From positions 1 to 22,068 of the forward strand of contig JAZNOR010000024.1 of assembly GCA_045589235.1 (NCBI GenBank): 22,068 bases of DNA, given 5' to 3'. Source of the DNA: RGIG7332 sp045589235. GTDB taxonomy: Bacteria; Bacillota; Clostridia; Oscillospirales; JAAYXM01. The position numbers were made by a program, and so were the translations under genes. The notes beneath the pieces were generated by a model that was not told where the DNA came from, made no database searches, and saw only the letters and a program-made list of their open reading frames with translations. Below are positions 1 through 6,135 of this stretch, piece after piece (positions within the stretch are counted from its first letter, which is position 1; each line of letters opens with the position of its first letter).

Positions 1-308
1 CCCACCCACGTCATTTGGTCTTTGGCTTTGAGTTCTTCGGTGATTCCTTGCTTGACCACCATGTCTTTTATGATCTTATCAATTATCTCCTTTGCGGTTG
101 TGTCAATTTCTTCAAGATATGCAAGCCAAGTTCCATTAAGCATTTTCATTGAGTAAATTGTCGGGCGATTTTCTTTAATAAATATTGAGTGCAATCTGCC
201 ATACTTCCCAATGTTGTAAACCTTGTCATCAGGTACAGTCAGGTTTGGAATGTAGTAATCACCGTTTCTTACATACTCAATTCCATTTTCAATGATTTTT
301 TCTTTCAT
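1..308 (-). CDS. tnpV: TnpV-family transposon-encoded protein, C-terminus cut by window edge
   Basis: The reverse strand reads an open frame from ATG at 308 to the window edge, 102 codons with no stop. The protein begins MKEKIIENGIEYVRNGDYY, continues IPNLTVPDDKVYNIGKYGR and later has KQGITEELKAKDQMTWV. This layout (PNLTVP, GKYGR, a final TEELK...QMxWV) is that of TnpV proteins carried by Clostridia transposons and integrative elements. Their molecular role is not established. The family is about 120 residues, so nearly the whole protein is present. An AGGAGG lies 10 bases before the ATG. The gene marks the edge of a mobile element extending to the left of the window. No terminal repeats can be seen because the rest of the element is missing. 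Confidence 0.85.
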   Translation of the reverse strand, partial: MKEKIIENGIEYVRNGDYYIPNLTVPDDKVYNIGKYGRLHSIFIKENRPTIYSMKMLNGTWLAYLEEIDTTAKEIIDKIIKDMVVKQGITEELKAKDQMTWV

Positions 309-481
309 AGCATAAACGCCTCCTTTAAATTCAGTAGCTTCATTTTATCAGAAGGCATTTACTTTTACGAATGTGCGAATAAAAGATATATAAAAAAGAG
401 ATAAAACCGGTTTAAGTCTTATCTCGCGAGATTCCAATATCGGTATTTTTCAAGATTGCTATTAAAATTAGGATAGTAAAA

Positions 482-529
482 ATATAATAAAAATCCGAAC
501 CCTTCACCGATTGGTACAAGGTTCGGATT
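482..529 (-). terminator. Rho-independent terminator of tRNA-Leu
   Basis: On the minus strand AATCCGAACC (501-492 side) and GGTTCGGATT (529-520 side) form a 10-bp stem around an 18-base loop, followed by a T-rich run. It lies just downstream of the tRNA and has the form of an intrinsic terminator. Confidence 0.8.
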
Positions 530-538
530 TCTACTGTT

Positions 539-625
539 TGGTGCGGATGACGGGACTTGAACCCACATGAGATTGCTCTCACTAGAACCTGAATCTAGCG
601 CGTCTGCCGATTCCGCCACATCCGC
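539..625 (-). tRNA. tRNA-Leu (anticodon CAG)
   Basis: The reverse strand folds as a full cloverleaf. The acceptor stem GCGGATG (625-619) pairs with CATCCGC (549-543), the discriminator is A at 542 and an encoded CCA covers 541-539. The anticodon stem CTAGA/TCTAG encloses TTCAGGT, giving anticodon CAG, which reads CUG leucine codons. A long variable arm, as expected for class II tRNA-Leu, and a GGTTCAAGT T-loop are present. It sits alone between an unrecognised protein gene and a TnpV gene. tRNA genes are frequent integration sites, but no attachment repeat can be shown here because the element's other end is outside the window. Confidence 0.97.
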
Positions 626-641
626 ACATATTAACGCAAAT

Positions 642-671
642 ATTATACCACACAAGCTTTAGTAAAATCAA
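642..671 (-). promoter_or_regulatory. Promoter of tRNA-Leu
   Basis: Minus strand TTGATT (671-666), an 18-base spacer and TATAAT (647-642) preceded by TGG, which gives an extended -10. It begins transcription about 15 bases before the tRNA 5' end. The -35 overlaps the stop codon of the upstream gene. Confidence 0.65.
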
Positions 672-1390
672 TAATTTTCGGAAAGTTTTTTTATTGTTTC
701 CGTATCACTTGGAGAAATAAAATAAAAGCAAGCGGAGGCTCCGGCTTTTTTTGCTACGTCTCGTTTTATTTTGAGTGTTTCAGGCGTGTCAAATAAAATG
801 AAGCTGTCGTTGTACGTGAAATAATTTGTGCAAAGTGTTGCGGAATAGAATGGCATTGCGCCACTTTGTGAAAGCGCTGTATTTAATTTTTCGCGGCTTA
901 TCGGCTGAAGTGCACCTGTTAATATGTTAGATTCAAAAGAAGTTAGCGACAGCTCAATTGAAATGTGCTTTAAGTCGCGCACCGCATCGGTTACATATTG
1001 CGAAAAAGAGCCGGAATTGCAAATCCCCGGAATGAGAAAATTTGCATTTCCGCAGGAGGAATATGTAACGGGAAGGTGCAATGCTAAATTCTTTTTTGAA
1101 AATGCAGATGAAAGCTCGCGAGCGAAGCTTTTATATTCAGCGTCGGGAAGTGCGGGGAGTGCTATTAAAAGCCCCTCAAATTCACGACGGAGACATTCGG
1201 CAATTATTTCAGAAACAAGTGACGAGGTAAACTTTCCTTCAACGCGTCCAATTACCATAAGGCCTCCGCGTAGATTGATTGGAATTCTGGCACAATGCAG
1301 ATGTGTATTTTCAATTTTATATACCAAATGTGCCGGCGTGAGGTGTGCGTTTTGCAGAATGTCACGCGGGGTAAGCAAATATTCTTTCAT
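668..1390 (-). CDS. Hypothetical protein, 240 residues
   Basis: ATG at 1390 follows AGGAGG with a 6-base gap, so the start is secure. The product is soluble with no signal peptide or membrane segment. I do not recognise the family. The sequence alternates short hydrophobic strands (GGLMVIGRV near residue 42, EGLLIALPALP near 72, SACFYFISPSD near 220) with helices in the spacing of an alpha/beta barrel. The ending, KKAGASACFYFISPSD, loosely recalls the last strand of glycoside hydrolase family 18 barrels, but no DxxDxDxE motif is present. The gene runs divergently from the YqeG gene and ends at the tRNA promoter with no terminator. It is probably an intact gene, because the start signals are good and the frame is clean. 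Function is unknown. Confidence 0.75.
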   Translation of the reverse strand: MKEYLLTPRDILQNAHLTPAHLVYKIENTHLHCARIPINLRGGLMVIGRVEGKFTSSLVSEIIAECLRREFEGLLIALPALPDAEYKSFARELSSAFSKKNLALHLPVTYSSCGNANFLIPGICNSGSFSQYVTDAVRDLKHISIELSLTSFESNILTGALQPISREKLNTALSQSGAMPFYSATLCTNYFTYNDSFILFDTPETLKIKRDVAKKAGASACFYFISPSDTETIKKLSENY

Positions 1391-1404
1391 AATAAACCTC
1401 CTAC

Positions 1405-1433
1405 TTGCCGTATTGGGAATTTAGGTGTATAAT
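1405..1433 (+). promoter_or_regulatory. Sigma-A promoter of the yqeG-nfo pair
   Basis: TTGCCG (1405-1410), a 17-base spacer and TATAAT (1428-1433). The alternating TATA tract 1426-1444 is nearly palindromic and could also serve the divergent gene, but no good -35 is visible on the other strand. Confidence 0.6.
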
Positions 1434-1460
1434 ATATATATTATGTAGCATCGGAGCTTT

Positions 1461-1910
1461 ATGATGAAAAATATATTTAAACCTGACTTGAAATTCAATA
1501 CTATTTATGAAATAAAACACGAAAAATTAAAAGAGCTGGGCATTTCTTACGTTCTTTGCGATCTGGATAATACGATCGCCGATTACGGAACGCATCTTCC
1601 AACGGATGCTATGAGAGAGTGGATTTTAGCATTTGATAAATGCGGAATTTCTTTTTGTATTGTTTCAAACAACCGTGGACCGAGAACGAAAAAATTCTGT
1701 GAAGGACTTGGAATTCCATACTTTTTTAAAAGCGGTAAGCCAAAGGTATCTGCAATTGACAATGCACTGAAATTGCTTTCAGGTACAAGGGATAAATGTG
1801 CATTGATTGGCGATAAAATTACAACAGATGTTGTTTGTGCACGTCGAGCGGGAGTTTTATCAATCAAAGTTAAATCAATTAAACCGAGGTGGCACATATG
1901 GAAAAGATAG
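1461..1910 (+). CDS. YqeG-family HAD (subfamily IIIA) phosphatase
   Basis: A small cytoplasmic haloacid-dehalogenase phosphatase of 149 residues. Motif I is LCDLDNT with D34 and D36, motif II is VSNN (S69), the motif III lysine is K93 in SGKPK, and motif IV is GDKITTD with D118 and D123. All HAD catalytic residues are therefore present. YqeG proteins are found across Firmicutes; their natural substrate is not firmly known. The family is usually about 170 residues. This one stops early after IKPRWHIWKR, where the next gene's ribosome binding site and start overlap its last codons. Two adjacent ATGs (1461 and 1464) are possible starts. The GGAG at 1453-1456 is better spaced for 1464. It is co-transcribed with the downstream endonuclease IV-like gene. 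Confidence 0.85.
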   Translation: MMKNIFKPDLKFNTIYEIKHEKLKELGISYVLCDLDNTIADYGTHLPTDAMREWILAFDKCGISFCIVSNNRGPRTKKFCEGLGIPYFFKSGKPKVSAIDNALKLLSGTRDKCALIGDKITTDVVCARRAGVLSIKVKSIKPRWHIWKR

Positions 1911-2764
1911 CGCGCTTCGGCCCTGCAGGAAATTCAGAAAGCTTTGTGCGCGCAGGCTTTAAATCTTCAGTCGATGCGCCACGCTGGATTTATGAAATGG
2001 GGCTTTCTGCCTATGAATACCAATGCGGTCGCGGAGTTTTGGTAGGTGAGGAGACCGCAAAAAAAATCGGAGCAGAGGCAAAAAAATACGATGTTGCGAT
2101 GTCTGTGCATGCGCCGTATTTTATGAATCTTGCAAACCCGGAAGAGGAACGAAGAAGAAAGACGATTGATTATGTATTGCAAAGCGCAGTTGCGGCGAGA
2201 GCTCTTGGAGCTGACAGAATAGTTATCCACGCAGGCTCGCTTTTAAAGCGCACCCGTGGGGAAGCTCTCTCTACTGCGTGTGATACGCTGTGTGATGTAT
2301 TAAAAGCGATGGATGCACACGGGTATGGAGATATTACTCTTTGTCCTGAGCTTATGGGGTGTAAGAATCAGCTCGGTAATTTAGACGAAATAATTGAATT
2401 ATGTCGAGTAGATACGCGTCTCATACCGTGTATAGATTTTGGGCACTATAACGCGCGTGAGGGTGGAATTCTAAAAGAAAAGGGCGATTTTGAATATATT
2501 TTCGACCGCCTTGAAGCAGAACTTGGCAGTACGCGGATTTCATCATTTCACGCGCATTTTTCAAAGATTGAGTATACGATGAAATCAGGTGAGGTGCGTC
2601 ACCTTACATTTGAGGATACCGTCTTCGGCCCTGAATTTTCACCGCTTGCGGAAGTGATCGCAGAGAGAGGATATACTCCTCGTATAATCTGTGAAAGTGC
2701 AGGCACTCAGGCGGAGGATGCTTTATATATGAAAAGAAAATATATGGAGTTAATTTCAAAATAA
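1898..2764 (+). CDS. Endonuclease IV (AP endonuclease family 2)-like TIM barrel protein
   Basis: A 288-residue TIM barrel of the Nfo/AP endonuclease 2 family. Expected metal ligands are visible: H71 in SVHAPY, H111 in IVIHAG, E151 in CPELMG, D180 and H183 in IDFGHYN, H218 or H220 in FHAHFSK, and E266 in IICES. True Nfo enzymes cleave abasic sites using three zinc ions. Here the usual D-R-H near residue 233 reads V-R-H, so one ligand of the third zinc may be missing and HLND is replaced by HAHF. The ATG at 1898 is preferred over an upstream GTG at 1889 because GAGGTGG sits 5 bases before it. The gene overlaps the YqeG gene by 13 bases, a sign of translational coupling. Either abasic-site repair or a sugar epimerase-like role would fit the fold. 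Confidence 0.8.
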   Translation: MEKIARFGPAGNSESFVRAGFKSSVDAPRWIYEMGLSAYEYQCGRGVLVGEETAKKIGAEAKKYDVAMSVHAPYFMNLANPEEERRRKTIDYVLQSAVAARALGADRIVIHAGSLLKRTRGEALSTACDTLCDVLKAMDAHGYGDITLCPELMGCKNQLGNLDEIIELCRVDTRLIPCIDFGHYNAREGGILKEKGDFEYIFDRLEAELGSTRISSFHAHFSKIEYTMKSGEVRHLTFEDTVFGPEFSPLAEVIAERGYTPRIICESAGTQAEDALYMKRKYMELISK

Positions 2765-2796
2765 CAGCCACTTGTCAGGAGTTTTGAAAAAAACTA

Positions 2797-2825
2797 TTGC
2801 CAAGTGATGAAAAATATTGTAAAAT
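2797..2825 (+). promoter_or_regulatory. Promoter of efp
   Basis: TTGCCA (2797-2802), a 17-base spacer and TAAAAT (2820-2825), 31 bases before the efp start codon. Confidence 0.6.
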
Positions 2826-2856
2826 AAATTAGAAACTAAAATTGGAGGAAATATAA

Positions 2857-3420
2857 ATGGTTACAGCAGGTGATTTCAGAAACGGTATTACTTTTGATAT
2901 GGACGGTCAGGTTCTTCAGGTTATCGAGTTCCAGCACGTTAAGCCAGGTAAGGGCGCAGCTTTCGTTCGCACAAAGCTTCGCAATGTTATTTCCGGTGCG
3001 GTTGTTGAGCGCACCTTTAACCCGACTGATAAATTCCCACCGGCATATGTTGAGCGCAAGGATATGGAATATCTTTACAATGACGGCGAGCTTTATTATT
3101 TTATGGATCTTGAGACTTACGAGCAGGAGCCGCTTAACGCTGATAAGCTTGGCGACAGTTTCAAGTTCGTTAAGGAGAATACTTCGGTTAAGATTCTCTC
3201 TTACAAGGGCGTTGTTTTCGGTGTTGAGCCGCCGAAGCACGTTGTGCTTGAGATTACCGAGACCGAGCCGGGATTCAAGGGCGATACCACTACTAACGTT
3301 TTAAAGCCGGCGACTGTTGAGACAGGTGCTGAGGTTCGCGTTCCGCTCTTTATCGACATCGGCGATAAGATTAAGATTGACACAGAAACCGGCGAGTATT
3401 TAGAGCGCGCTAAGGCTTAA
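2857..3420 (+). CDS. efp: Translation elongation factor P
   Basis: EF-P binds the ribosome between the P and E sites and rescues stalling at consecutive prolines. The 187-residue length is typical. The N-terminal KOW-like domain carries the exposed loop HVKPGKGAAF with lysine K32 at the tip, the residue modified in many bacteria. The central and C-terminal OB domains follow, including the conserved FVKENTSVKILSYKG stretch and the C-terminal GDKIKIDTETGEYLERA signature. No YjeA/PoxA- or EarP-type modification enzyme is seen nearby. GGAGG lies 8 bases before the ATG. Codon use is strongly biased (mostly AAG for Lys, GTT, CGC), as expected for a highly expressed gene. It precedes the CD1247-type gene with a hairpin between them. 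Confidence 0.98.
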   Translation: MVTAGDFRNGITFDMDGQVLQVIEFQHVKPGKGAAFVRTKLRNVISGAVVERTFNPTDKFPPAYVERKDMEYLYNDGELYYFMDLETYEQEPLNADKLGDSFKFVKENTSVKILSYKGVVFGVEPPKHVVLEITETEPGFKGDTTTNVLKPATVETGAEVRVPLFIDIGDKIKIDTETGEYLERAKA

Positions 3421-3425
3421 AAATC

Positions 3426-3455
3426 AATACCCCTGCTCGTCAGGGGTATTTTATT
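3426..3455 (+). terminator. Terminator after efp
   Basis: AATACCCCTG (3426-3435) pairs with CAGGGGTATT (3441-3450) around CTCGT, followed by a T-rich tail. The next gene starts 19 bases later without an obvious promoter, so read-through probably supplies it. Confidence 0.8.
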
Positions 3456-3473
3456 CAGATAAGGAGAATTGTT

Positions 3474-3935
3474 ATGGAAAATATTATGCAGAAAGCGGCA
3501 TTTTTAAAAGGTCTTGCTGAGGGTATGGAGCTTGATGCAAGCACTAAGGAAAACAAGCTCATTTTAGCTCTTATTGAATTAGTTGATGAAATGGCTTGCA
3601 CTCTCTCAACTGTTGAGGATGCTACCGCTGAAATCGAAGATGAGCTTGATGAGATTGCAGAAGAGCTTATCGAAATTGAAAATCGTTTAGACGAGTGCTG
3701 CGATGATGATTGGGATGATTGTGACTGTGGTTGTGGCGATGATTGCGACTGCGGTGATGACTGCGATTGCGGTGACGATTTCTACTACGAAGTCGTTTGC
3801 CCGACCTGCAACGAGTGCATCGCACTTGAGGAGAGCATTGTTGCCGAGGGCGGAATTACTTGCCCGAGCTGCGGTGAAGATCTTGAGTTTGAGTTTGACG
3901 AGGACGATGAGTGTGACTGTGGTCACTGCCACTAA
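3474..3935 (+). CDS. CD1247 N-terminal domain-type protein with Cys/Asp-rich zinc-ribbon tail
   Basis: A 153-residue acidic protein. Residues 1-40 (KAAFLKGLAEGMEL...KLILALIELVDEM) match the N-terminal domain described from Clostridioides CD1247-type proteins, whose function is unknown. Residues 45-75 are Glu/Asp/Leu-rich and likely form a coiled coil. Residues 83-102 repeat CDCGDD, giving dense cysteines and aspartates. Two CxxC knuckles, CPTC (109-112) and CPSC (130-133), form a zinc-ribbon-like pair, and the protein ends CDCGHCH. The start at 3474 has AAGGAG 7 bases upstream. No promoter lies between the efp terminator and this gene, which suggests partial co-transcription with efp, an arrangement I recall from other Clostridia. 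It ends at a bidirectional terminator. Confidence 0.85.
   Translation: MENIMQKAAFLKGLAEGMELDASTKENKLILALIELVDEMACTLSTVEDATAEIEDELDEIAEELIEIENRLDECCDDDWDDCDCGCGDDCDCGDDCDCGDDFYYEVVCPTCNECIALEESIVAEGGITCPSCGEDLEFEFDEDDECDCGHCH
3720..3779 (+). repeat. In-frame CDCGDD coding repeat
   Basis: Three to four in-frame copies of an 18-base unit coding Cys-Asp-Cys-Gly-Asp-Asp within the CD1247-type gene. Copies differ at synonymous positions, which suggests the protein repeat is kept by selection. Confidence 0.7.
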
Positions 3936-3946
3936 AAAGTAAATTT

Positions 3947-3975
3947 AAAGCCTTTCGGTTTAACCGAAAGGCTTT
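3947..3975. terminator. Bidirectional terminator between convergent genes
   Basis: AAAGCCTTTCGGTT (3947-3960) and AACCGAAAGGCTTT (3962-3975) are perfect inverted repeats around a single base. A-rich and T-rich flanks on both sides let it serve the plus-strand CD1247-type gene and the minus-strand antiporter gene, whose stop lies 3 bases away. Confidence 0.9.
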
Positions 3976-3977
3976 TT

Positions 3978-5591
3978 CTATATCTGTTCGTATTTTCCTG
4001 TTTCGTTGAAGATGAGCACGTCGTTTTCGCGAAGAAGCGTTTTTCCGTTCGGGACAAACACGACGCCACGGCGATATACTGCGGCGACGAGCTTATCCGG
4101 TTCAAGCTCGATTTCTGCAAGGGTTTTGCCGACCCATTCGTTATCTGCGTGAAGTATCATATCAGAAAGTGAAATAAGTCCCTTCGCATCAAAGGTTTTT
4201 GCGCCGAGTACAAGTAAGTCACCCGGGAGAAGGACGGTATTGCCCTTTGGCGTTATGTCCTTATCATCACGCCGCAGGAGCATAAGCAAAGTGCTCGGCG
4301 GCATACGGATGTCACGCACTGCACAGTTTACCCACGGATGGTTCTCATCGAGCGTTGACTGAATGAACTGCAACGGGGATTCCTCGCTGTAGTCGGTAAA
4401 CGACTTTAATACGTTTCCGTGTTCGTCAATCATACCGAGTTTTTTGGATACCAGCGGAAGCAGTGAGCCTTGGATTGAAATTGAGAAAAGAACGACTAAA
4501 AAGATTATATGGAAGATGTCGTTTTGCGTAGTAATCGGGCTGGTTACAACCATTATCGCAAACACGATGGATGCCGCACCGCGAAGCCCTGCAAATGAAA
4601 CACACACCATCTGACGGAAGTTTGCGCGAAGAGGACCAAGCAGGAAGAACACTGCCATCGGGCGCGCAACCAATGTCAAAAACAGTGCAATTGCGAGCGA
4701 TGGGAAAAAGATTTGCGGAAGACGCGACGGGAAGGAGAGAAGTCCAAGCAAGAAGAAAATGAGCATTTGCGCAAGACCGTTTAATCCGTCAAAAAAGTGA
4801 ACGAGAGAAATTTTATTCTTAATCTGGCGATTGCCTAAAATTATACCGACAATGTATGCTGAAAGATATCCGTTACCGCCGACGGATGCGGGTAGAGCAT
4901 AAGATAAGATTGCAACGGCTACAACGAAAATTGCATCAAATCCTGCTGTTACAAAGCGGTATTTTCGCAGTACCCAGAGGGAGAAATAGGCAATTAAAAT
5001 TCCAAACACGGCGCCGTAGAAAAGCTGGGCAAATACTGAACTGAAGAGCGCAAAACCCTGCGCCTCACCTTTCATAATTGAAATTACTGTTGCAGTTAAC
5101 ATATAGGAAAAAGGGTCGTTACTGCCACTTTCAACCTCAAGAAGAGAAGCGGTGTTATATTTAAGACCGAGACGCTTTGAACGAAGAATTGCAAACACGC
5201 TCGCCGCATCTGTTGAACAGATGACCGAGCCTAAAAGAATACTCTCAAGAAGCGGAATTTTAAGCGAAAAATAACAGAAAATCGCGGTAAATGCTGCGGT
5301 CAGCACGGTGCCGAGTGACGAAAGAAGTATTGCTCGCTTTGCTATCGGGCGCGCCTCAGACCACTTCGTACCGAAGCCACCGTAAAACATAATAAAAATC
5401 AGCGCAATTGAACAGATTTCCTGCGCAAACATAAAATTATCAAAATGTATTTTAAAAATACCGTCTGAGCCAAAAAGCATACCTAAAACGATGAATGCCA
5501 AAAGTGTTGGTATGCCGAGCTTTGACGAAATTTTATTCGATAATATACATGCTAGTATTACAAGAACTATGAATAAAAGCCAAGTCGCCAT
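3978..5591 (-). CDS. Potassium(cation)/proton antiporter, CPA1 family, with C-terminal RCK_C-type domains
   Basis: A 537-residue inner membrane protein with about 12 hydrophobic segments in residues 1-390, resembling the CvrA/NhaP2 group. Family transport motifs are visible: CSTDAASVFAILR (near 125-137) and EVESGSNDP (152-160) with the N-D pair at 158-159. After the last membrane segment a cytoplasmic tail holds one TrkA-C/RCK_C-like domain near 430-480 (HPWVNCAVRDIRMPP... LLPGDLLVLGA) and a second segment near 490-537 (NEWVGKTLAEIEL...LRENDVLIF). Such domains gate transporters by binding a ligand. A longer reading frame from 5633 exists, but its first codons overlap the TATAAT box. The ATG at 5591 has GAGGTG 6 bases upstream, so it is the start. 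Confidence 0.9.
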   Translation of the reverse strand: MATWLLFIVLVILACILSNKISSKLGIPTLLAFIVLGMLFGSDGIFKIHFDNFMFAQEICSIALIFIMFYGGFGTKWSEARPIAKRAILLSSLGTVLTAAFTAIFCYFSLKIPLLESILLGSVICSTDAASVFAILRSKRLGLKYNTASLLEVESGSNDPFSYMLTATVISIMKGEAQGFALFSSVFAQLFYGAVFGILIAYFSLWVLRKYRFVTAGFDAIFVVAVAILSYALPASVGGNGYLSAYIVGIILGNRQIKNKISLVHFFDGLNGLAQMLIFFLLGLLSFPSRLPQIFFPSLAIALFLTLVARPMAVFFLLGPLRANFRQMVCVSFAGLRGAASIVFAIMVVTSPITTQNDIFHIIFLVVLFSISIQGSLLPLVSKKLGMIDEHGNVLKSFTDYSEESPLQFIQSTLDENHPWVNCAVRDIRMPPSTLLMLLRRDDKDITPKGNTVLLPGDLLVLGAKTFDAKGLISLSDMILHADNEWVGKTLAEIELEPDKLVAAVYRRGVVFVPNGKTLLRENDVLIFNETGKYEQI

Positions 5592-5609
5592 ATTTTTCAC
5601 CTCTTTATT

Positions 5610-5639
5610 ATTATACCATAAAAAACATTGCAAATAAAG
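5610..5639 (-). promoter_or_regulatory. Extended -10 promoter of the antiporter gene
   Basis: Minus strand TGGTATAAT (TATAAT at 5615-5610) is an extended -10. A weak TTTATT lies 17 bases upstream. The transcript start would lie only a few bases before the ribosome binding site. Confidence 0.55.
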
Positions 5640-5642
5640 AAG

Positions 5643-5671
5643 AAAAAGGCCCTTTTCGTAAAGAAAAGGGC
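5643..5671 (-). terminator. Terminator of the single-unit lipoprotein gene
   Basis: On the minus strand GCCCTTTTC (5671-5663) pairs with GAAAAGGGC (5657-5649) and is followed by CTTTTTCTTC. It insulates the antiporter gene from the lipoprotein genes upstream. Confidence 0.85.
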
Positions 5672-5677
5672 TTGGTT

Positions 5678-6073
5678 TTATTTGATTTCAAATGAATGAA
5701 TGAGAGTTCCGTTCTTGTCATAGTATTCGTAGATTAATGATGTAACCTCAGGGCAATCCTTTTGAATGATGACGAGAGAAGCTTTCTGGTATTCCTTTTC
5801 TTCTTTCTGCATCTTCCGGATATTTTCCTTTGTGCTCTTTATCCATTCCTCGTTTGAATCTGTCTTATAAGTGTATTTATAAACGAGAGATGTGCCACGC
5901 GCTGAAAGCTCAAAATCCGTAGCGTCATTTGAGCCGGCACTGCCAATGGATGAATTTGCAACTTCAACGTAATCCAATATTACCTGCGGAGTTTCCGCAG
6001 GCTCTGTCTCACCGCAAGCCGCGAGCGAGAAAAGAGCAAGAACGGTAAGTACTATAGCTAATATTCTTTTCAT
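5678..6073 (-). CDS. Lipoprotein with one DUF4854-like unit
   Basis: A 131-residue exported lipoprotein. A signal peptide (MKRILAIVLTVLALFSLAAC) ends in a clear LAAC lipobox, so C20 would be lipidated and the protein anchored outside the membrane. The mature part is one unit: GTSLVYKYTYKTDS near 60, an amphipathic helix (KENIRKMQKEEKEYQKA), then CPEVTSLIYEYYDKNGTLIHSFEI at the end. From memory it resembles DUF4854 lipoproteins of Firmicutes, but I cannot run a profile. AGAGGTG lies 7 bases before the ATG. It has its own consensus promoter although its two larger paralogues lie directly upstream on the same strand. Function is unknown. Confidence 0.85.
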   Translation of the reverse strand: MKRILAIVLTVLALFSLAACGETEPAETPQVILDYVEVANSSIGSAGSNDATDFELSARGTSLVYKYTYKTDSNEEWIKSTKENIRKMQKEEKEYQKASLVIIQKDCPEVTSLIYEYYDKNGTLIHSFEIK

Positions 6074-6104
6074 AATAAAACACCTCTTGAAAATTACTTA
6101 TTTT

Positions 6105-6133
6105 ATTATAGCCGAAACGAGGGTTTGTGTCAA
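6105..6133 (-). promoter_or_regulatory. Consensus sigma-A promoter of the small lipoprotein gene
   Basis: Minus strand TTGACA (6133-6128), exactly 17 bases, then TATAAT (6110-6105). Both hexamers are perfect. The -35 lies 2 bases from the stop codon of the upstream paralogue. Confidence 0.9.
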
Positions 6134-6135
6134 TA

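Noticed and set aside
419..655. A 78-codon open frame on the minus strand
   Set aside because: It runs straight through the tRNA-Leu gene and its terminator; the RNA folds perfectly and there is no ribosome binding site for the frame.
924..1424. A 166-codon plus-strand frame opposite the 240-residue protein
   Set aside because: It is a shadow of the minus-strand gene, which has a proper AGGAGG start. The plus-strand frame has none.
3720..3779. CDCGDD repeat considered as a metallothionein gene
   Set aside because: It is an internal part of a longer protein with a recognisable N-terminal domain, not a separate small gene.
3687..3942. Frames on both strands through the Cys/Asp repeat
   Set aside because: They arise from the low-complexity GAT/TGC repeat of the real gene and code Val/Ile/Thr-rich or Ala/Thr-rich strings with no start signals.
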